Shown in pieces: positions 60,202 through 64,000 of a stretch of DNA of 64,000 bases; within the stretch, counting starts at the first letter, position 1; every line of letters begins with the position of its first letter. A model generated the notes under the pieces. That model ran no database searches. It worked only from the letters and a program-made list of their open reading frames with translations, and was not told the origin of the DNA. Location: contig JAEFAE010000007.1 of the NCBI GenBank assembly GCA_016291135.1, forward strand, positions 1 through 64,000, given 5' to 3'. A program made the position numbers and the translations under genes. Source of the stretch: Bacteroidales bacterium (GTDB taxonomy: Bacteria > Bacteroidota > Bacteroidia > Bacteroidales > F082).

Positions 60202-62029
60202 CCACCTTGCCCATTTTCGCGAAATACATCCCTCTCGGGAGTTCGATAGTCGTTTGACCATTCAGGTCAAACTCTTTAACGGTCTGGCCAAGAGTATTCG
60301 TAATGATAAGCGAACCAGTGCCTTCCACGGTAAAACCTCCTCTCGAAGGATTGGGATAAATAATGAAGAGATCCAAACTGTCTTCCTTAATTCCCACATG
60401 GGATGCTCTGACGGGACCAACACTTGGCGAAGTGATGGTTCCTGTACAATTTTCAGCAGTTACTTGCACGCTGATGGCGGCGTCAATATCAGCACCATCC
60501 AGAGTATAATATTGATATACAGCTCCTTCGATATCAGTGGAATCTCTCTGCCATTGATAACTCAAATCTCCCAAATCGGGAATGGGTGGCATGGAAGCAA
60601 GATTGGTTATGGCCTTTAATGTCTGCCCGACAACGGTTTCACCGTCAATCTTAACTTCTCCGAGTAATTCAGGTTTAACAGGCACATTCAGAAGCCTTTC
60701 GATGGCGCCAAAGGCATTCAACCTTCTGGCATCGGCAACCTGACCTTCAAGAGACGCCAGATGGTCGGCCCCATCAAGAAGTGATTGCCTTACCGAGAGG
60801 CTGAAACTTGCAGGATCGTTTTTGCAGGCCAACATCATCTCTTCAGGCATTGCAGCATACATCAAGGCAATGGTGCCAGAGACTTGAGGGGTAGCCATCG
60901 AGGTTCCCGTCTTATTGGAGTATCGGTTGTTTGGAATGGTGGAATAGATGGAGGTGCCAGGAGCTCCTATGTCGATATTATTGATGCCGTATCCAGCATT
61001 GTTGTATTTTACATCAGCAGAGGTAGTGTTGGTGACCCCTATCAGATAGTCACCGGGGCATGTGGAAGGCACATCACCGACCACATCGACATTCACATTC
61101 ATGTTTGGGCCGGCTCCACAACTCAATATGCCCACATCGCCCATCTCGTTATACATCGAGCACCAAATGGGATAATCGTCTGGATTCCCATAATCGACGC
61201 CAAAAGAGGAATTCGTAGCCACGACGAAAGCCCCCTCCTCACCATTGCTTTCGTTGTATCGCGCCCGCATCTCCAAAACGTATGAATAAGCTTCCACCAC
61301 AATAGACTCATTGCCCGAACTGCCACCCACAGGCATGACTTTAACATTCCAATTCACGCCGCAAACACCTTTCTGATTGTTACCAACCGCTCCGATAATG
61401 CCTGACACATGGGTGCCATGGTCATTGCTGGGAACATTGCCGTTGTGATTATATGCATTCCAACCATGGAAATCATCAATATATCCATTATTGTCATCGT
61501 CAACACCGTTATTTGGAATCTCATGAGAATTCTTCCAGAAATTCAAATCTTCGTGACCCAAATCAACGCCTCCGTCAATGACGGCCACCACAATGGTATC
61601 GCCAGTCGCTGTAACACCGCCAGTAGTAAATGTATCCCATGTCTGCGGCAAACTCATGATGGCTGGAGCCCATTGTTGGGAATAATAAGGATCATCTGGA
61701 ACAATCTCACGTTGAACAATATTGGTATGGTTGTTTTGAACAATACGCACATCATTGTTTTTTGCCAAACGATACATTTTGTCTTCTCTGAGTTCCTTGC
61801 TGTCAGTAATTTCAAAAAGCCATATATTCAAACGCTTAGACAATTGTCTCACGGGTGTAATACCGGCATTGGAATTGGCAGCGAAAGTCGAGGCATCAAC
61901 ACCTTGTTCCAACCAAATGATGAACTCATTCTCCACATAAATGGCTTGCGGTTTCTGCTCTTGTCCAAAGGAATACATGGACAAGGAAAGCAAGGCCATG
62001 ATAATTAAGGATTTGACGAAAGATTTCAT
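60179..62029 (-). CDS. T9SS-secreted subtilisin-like serine protease
   Basis: A 616-residue S8 protease: signal peptide KSFVKSLIIMALLSLSMYSFGQ, a propeptide (to about 110), and the catalytic domain with VAVIDGGVDLGHED (Asp152), NDHGTHVSGIIGAV (His204) and NKTGTSMATPQVSG (Ser377). The oxyanion-hole asparagine lies in an unusual CGAGPNMN context (Asn309). A short Ig-like domain (about 465-560) precedes the sorting domain (IIYPNPSRGGFTVEG ... GMYFAKMGKVVRKIVVE). The gene is notably AT-richer than its neighbours. It overlaps lpxH at its 3' end. Confidence 0.9.
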   Translation of the reverse strand: MKSFVKSLIIMALLSLSMYSFGQEQKPQAIYVENEFIIWLEQGVDASTFAANSNAGITPVRQLSKRLNIWLFEITDSKELREDKMYRLAKNNDVRIVQNNHTNIVQREIVPDDPYYSQQWAPAIMSLPQTWDTFTTGGVTATGDTIVVAVIDGGVDLGHEDLNFWKNSHEIPNNGVDDDNNGYIDDFHGWNAYNHNGNVPSNDHGTHVSGIIGAVGNNQKGVCGVNWNVKVMPVGGSSGNESIVVEAYSYVLEMRARYNESNGEEGAFVVATNSSFGVDYGNPDDYPIWCSMYNEMGDVGILSCGAGPNMNVNVDVVGDVPSTCPGDYLIGVTNTTSADVKYNNAGYGINNIDIGAPGTSIYSTIPNNRYSNKTGTSMATPQVSGTIALMYAAMPEEMMLACKNDPASFSLSVRQSLLDGADHLASLEGQVADARRLNAFGAIERLLNVPVKPELLGEVKIDGETVVGQTLKAITNLASMPPIPDLGDLSYQWQRDSTDIEGAVYQYYTLDGADIDAAISVQVTAENCTGTITSPSVGPVRASHVGIKEDSLDLFIIYPNPSRGGFTVEGTGSLIITNTLGQTVKEFDLNGQTTIELPRGMYFAKMGKVVRKIVVE

Positions 62030-62050
62030 TATATTGTTTTTTTAGTTCTG

Positions 62051-62058
62051 CAAATATA
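62051..62058 (-). promoter_or_regulatory. -7 box of the subtilase gene
   Basis: The minus strand reads TATATTTG 21 bp before the start codon. Confidence 0.5.
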
Positions 62059-62070
62059 TTCTTTTTTCCA

Positions 62071-62078
62071 TATCTTTG
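62071..62078 (+). promoter_or_regulatory. -7 box of the M20 dipeptidase gene
   Basis: TATCTTTG, 36 bp before the ATG at 62115; together with 62051-62058 it makes another back-to-back pair. Confidence 0.5.
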
Positions 62079-62114
62079 TCATTCATTAAAATAATAATTC
62101 TCAAAACCTACAAT

Positions 62115-63476
62115 ATGAAAAAAACCGACAAGTACATCAAAGACAACAAGGACCGTTTCCTTGAGGAATTGTTTGAACTGATCCGTATCCCCTCCATCAG
62201 CTCGGAGGCGGCACACAAACCCGATATGATCCGTTGTGCGGAGTGCTGGCGTGAGCGCCTGCTGAAAGCCGGCGCCGACAAGGCCGAAGTGATGCCCACC
62301 GACGGCAACCCCATCGTCTATGGTGAGAAGATCATCGACCCGAAGAAGCCCACCGTCTTGGTGTATGGCCACTACGACGTGATGCCTGTCGATCCCATCG
62401 AGTTGTGGAATACCAAGCCTTTTGAGCCCGTGGTGAAAGACGGCCGCATCTGGGCCCGTGGCGCCGACGACGACAAAGGCCAGTCGTTCATGCATGCCAA
62501 GGCCTTCGAGACCATGGTGAAGACCGACAGCCTCCCCTGCAACGTGAAATTCATGCTCGAAGGCGAGGAAGAGATTGGTTCCGGCAGCCTCGCCAAATGG
62601 ATCGTGAAATACAAGAACCTGGTGAAAGCCGATGTCATCTTGGTGTCAGACACCTCCATGATCGCCAGCGACGTGCCTTCCATCACCACCGGCTTGAGAG
62701 GTCTCGCCTACTGGGAGATCGAAGTCACCGGCCCCAACGCCGACCTGCACTCCGGCATCTTCGGCGGCAGCGTGGCCAACCCCTTGAACACCCTTTGCGA
62801 ACTGATCGCCGGGTGCATGGACGAGAACAACCACATCACCATCCCGCATTTCTACGACGATGTCATCACCTGCTCCCGCAAGGAACGTCAGCTGCTCAAC
62901 AAAGCTCCCTACGACGAGAAAGCCTATAAGGCCGGCCTCAACGTGAAGGCCCTCCGTGGCGAGAAAGGCTATACCAAGATCGAGCGTGTGGGCATCCGTC
63001 CGACCTTCGACCTCTGCGGTATGTGGGGTGGCTACACCGGAGAAGGCAGCAAGACCGTGTTGCCCTCCAAGGCCTACGCCAAGCTCTCCTGCCGTCTGGT
63101 GCCGAACCAAGACCACGAGAAGATCGCCAAGCTGGTGAAGAACTACTTCGAGAAGAACGCCCCCAAGTATGTCACCGTGAAGGTCACCCCGCTGCACGGC
63201 GGACAAGCCTACGGCTGCCCCATCGACCTGCCGGCCTACAAAGCCGCAGAGGCCGCTTACATGGACACCTACGGCAAGCAGCCCATCCCGATGCGTTCCG
63301 GCGGTTCCATCCCGATCATCTCCGAATTCGAGCGCGTGCTGGGCATCAAGTCCATCCTCATGGGCTTCGGCCTTGGCGAGGACGCCATCCACTCCCCCAA
63401 CGAGAACTACCGTCTCGACCACTTCTACAAGGGCATCGAGACGATCATTGCCTTCTACAAACATTTCGCGAAATAA
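62115..63476 (+). CDS. M20-family dipeptidase
   Basis: A 453-residue cytoplasmic metallopeptidase of the M20/CNDP-like group. Metal-site segments are VLVYGHYDVMPVD (His, Asp), ARGADDDKGQSFMH (Asp), MLEGEEEIGSGS (catalytic and metal Glu), VLVSDTSM and, near the end, GLGEDAIHSPNENY. The dimerisation domain is at about 205-330. It would cleave di- or short peptides. The ATG at 62115 gives the family-like beginning MKKTDKYIKDNKDRFLEEL. Confidence 0.93.
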   Translation: MKKTDKYIKDNKDRFLEELFELIRIPSISSEAAHKPDMIRCAECWRERLLKAGADKAEVMPTDGNPIVYGEKIIDPKKPTVLVYGHYDVMPVDPIELWNTKPFEPVVKDGRIWARGADDDKGQSFMHAKAFETMVKTDSLPCNVKFMLEGEEEIGSGSLAKWIVKYKNLVKADVILVSDTSMIASDVPSITTGLRGLAYWEIEVTGPNADLHSGIFGGSVANPLNTLCELIAGCMDENNHITIPHFYDDVITCSRKERQLLNKAPYDEKAYKAGLNVKALRGEKGYTKIERVGIRPTFDLCGMWGGYTGEGSKTVLPSKAYAKLSCRLVPNQDHEKIAKLVKNYFEKNAPKYVTVKVTPLHGGQAYGCPIDLPAYKAAEAAYMDTYGKQPIPMRSGGSIPIISEFERVLGIKSILMGFGLGEDAIHSPNENYRLDHFYKGIETIIAFYKHFAK

Positions 63477-63495
63477 GCAGCTGGCTTCGATCCAG

Positions 63496-63601
63496 CCCCT
63501 AGCAAGCGAGGTACCCCGACGGCACTGCGTAACTCCCTTCGGTCCGTTACGAATGTGCCTTCCGGGGTACCTCGCTATGCTAGGGGAGCCCTTGAGGGCT
63601 C
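63496..63601. repeat. Long imperfect inverted repeat
   Basis: CCCCTAGCAAGCGAGGTACC...GTAAC (63496-63533) pairs with GTTAC...GGTACCTCGCTATGCTAGGGG (63546-63586), about 38 bp with few mismatches or bulges, around a 12-nt loop. It is followed by the palindrome GAGCCCT-TG-AGGGCTC (63586-63601) and a degenerate copy of CCTCGCTACGCTC. It lies between convergent genes and might terminate both, or be a mobile hairpin element. Confidence 0.8.
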
Positions 63602-63616
63602 CTCGCTACGCTCGGA

Positions 63617-64000
63617 TTATTTCGAGAACATCACCTTCTCGCTGTTGAACAGCCGCGTGAGGATCCAGACGGCGATGCCCGTATAGACCACGTTGGCCGC
63701 CAAGGTGACGATGACCGGCATCCAAGTCATTTCGTGGGCGAAGGTCGCCGTCATCACCTGGACGCTGTTGTAGAACGGGATCAGATAAGCCGTCAGCCCT
63801 TGGGGCGTGCCACTCTGGAACATCGGCATCAAGCCGCAGAACATCACCACCAGCATGAAGGGGACAATCATGGTACCGGCGTTTTTGACATCCTTGGCCA
63901 AGGCCGAGAGGATGGACACCACAGAAGCCATGATCAGCACCGTCGCCAGGATGATGATCAGCAGCACCACATAGTCGGCCGTCGTGTAATGCAAGCCCAG
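63617..64000 (-). CDS. ABC-2 family transporter permease, C-terminal fragment
   Basis: The last about 127 residues of a membrane protein whose beginning lies beyond the right edge. Four hydrophobic segments (YVVLLIIILATVLIMASVVS; MIVPFMLVVMFCGLMPMF; VIVTLAANVVYTGIAVWI and the helix around LTAYLIPFYNSVQVM) and the ending LFNSEKVMFSK correspond to the NatB/ABC-2 permease family with the conserved LIPFYNSVQ element. The frame continues to the window end, so no start is given. Confidence 0.78.
   Translation of the reverse strand: MGLHYTTADYVVLLIIILATVLIMASVVSILSALAKDVKNAGTMIVPFMLVVMFCGLMPMFQSGTPQGLTAYLIPFYNSVQVMTATFAHEMTWMPVIVTLAANVVYTGIAVWILTRLFNSEKVMFSK

Noticed and set aside
1-64000. CRISPR arrays, insertion sequences, prophage or toxin-antitoxin modules
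   Set aside because: No regularly spaced repeats, no transposase, integrase or phage structural gene and no typical small toxin pair was found on either strand.

Overview
The window is a 64-kb chromosomal segment of a Bacteroidota bacterium, most likely a member of the Bacteroidales (genus not identifiable from the sequence alone). The grounds are: Bacteroidota-type promoters (a -7 box TAnnTTTGc with, where present, a TTG/TTTG -33 box about 19-21 bp upstream) in front of most transcription units; no obvious Shine-Dalgarno tracts; six secreted proteins with C-terminal type IX secretion (T9SS) sorting domains; an rpsL-rpsG-fusA-rpsJ-rplC-rplD ribosomal cluster without tuf between fusA and rpsJ; lipid A genes; and a tmRNA tag of the type GENNYAFAA. 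Coding DNA is GC-rich and intergenic DNA strongly AT-rich. No prophage, insertion sequence, CRISPR array or resistance island was found; the region looks like core chromosome with small intergenic repeats.

Layout. 1-4.4 kb: str/S10 ribosomal operon on the minus strand, driven by one strong promoter with a leader of about 265 nt. 4.7-11.1 kb: two small unknown proteins, then lpdA, rfbC, a lytic transglycosylase and uvrA. 11.1-17.3 kb: a glucosaminidase-LysM protein (minus), rsmG, a large M16 zinc peptidase and an MFS transporter. 17.4-22.1 kb: a tandem pair of paralogous T9SS cargo proteins and a lipoprotein. 22.2-24.8 kb: tRNA-Val, a TIM44-like membrane protein paired with an SPFH/zinc-ribbon protein, tRNA-Gly. 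24.9-28.2 kb: LOG-family protein, retropepsin-like protease, and a convergent FG-GAP T9SS cargo protein. 28.3-35.7 kb: an NtrC-type response regulator lacking a DNA-binding domain, ssrA, sbcD-sbcC, a beta-helix T9SS protein. 35.7-39.1 kb: a polyferredoxin membrane protein and a Tat-exported Fe-S aldo/keto reductase, then a lipoprotein. 39.2-44.2 kb: tRNA-Arg, a small lipoprotein, a DUF2027-Smr protein, an MbnP-MbnH pair, and a TrmH-HAD fusion. 44.2-51.3 kb: psd-cdsA, a LamG-like T9SS protein, mazG, a PagL-like deacylase and a GIN-domain-like lipoprotein. 51.3-57.5 kb: proS, a Ser/His-rich lipoprotein, a FadL-like porin, and the Nif3/zinc-ribbon pair. 57.5-64 kb: lpxK-punA-lpxH, an AT-rich subtilase T9SS cargo, an M20 dipeptidase and the end of an ABC-2 permease.

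How the genes work together. The envelope theme is strong: lipid A synthesis (lpxK, lpxH) and possibly remodelling (PagL-like), phospholipid synthesis (cdsA, psd), peptidoglycan turnover (two enzymes), six T9SS cargoes and several lipoproteins. DNA repair (uvrA, sbcCD), ribosome rescue (ssrA) and translation genes are interspersed. The items most worth a second look are the TIM44-SPFH zinc-ribbon pair, the MbnP-MbnH pair, the ferredoxin with an internal twin-arginine signal beside a Tat-exported reductase, the TrmH-HAD fusion, the HTH-less sigma-54 activator, and intergenic repeat words that have become the 3' ends of genes.
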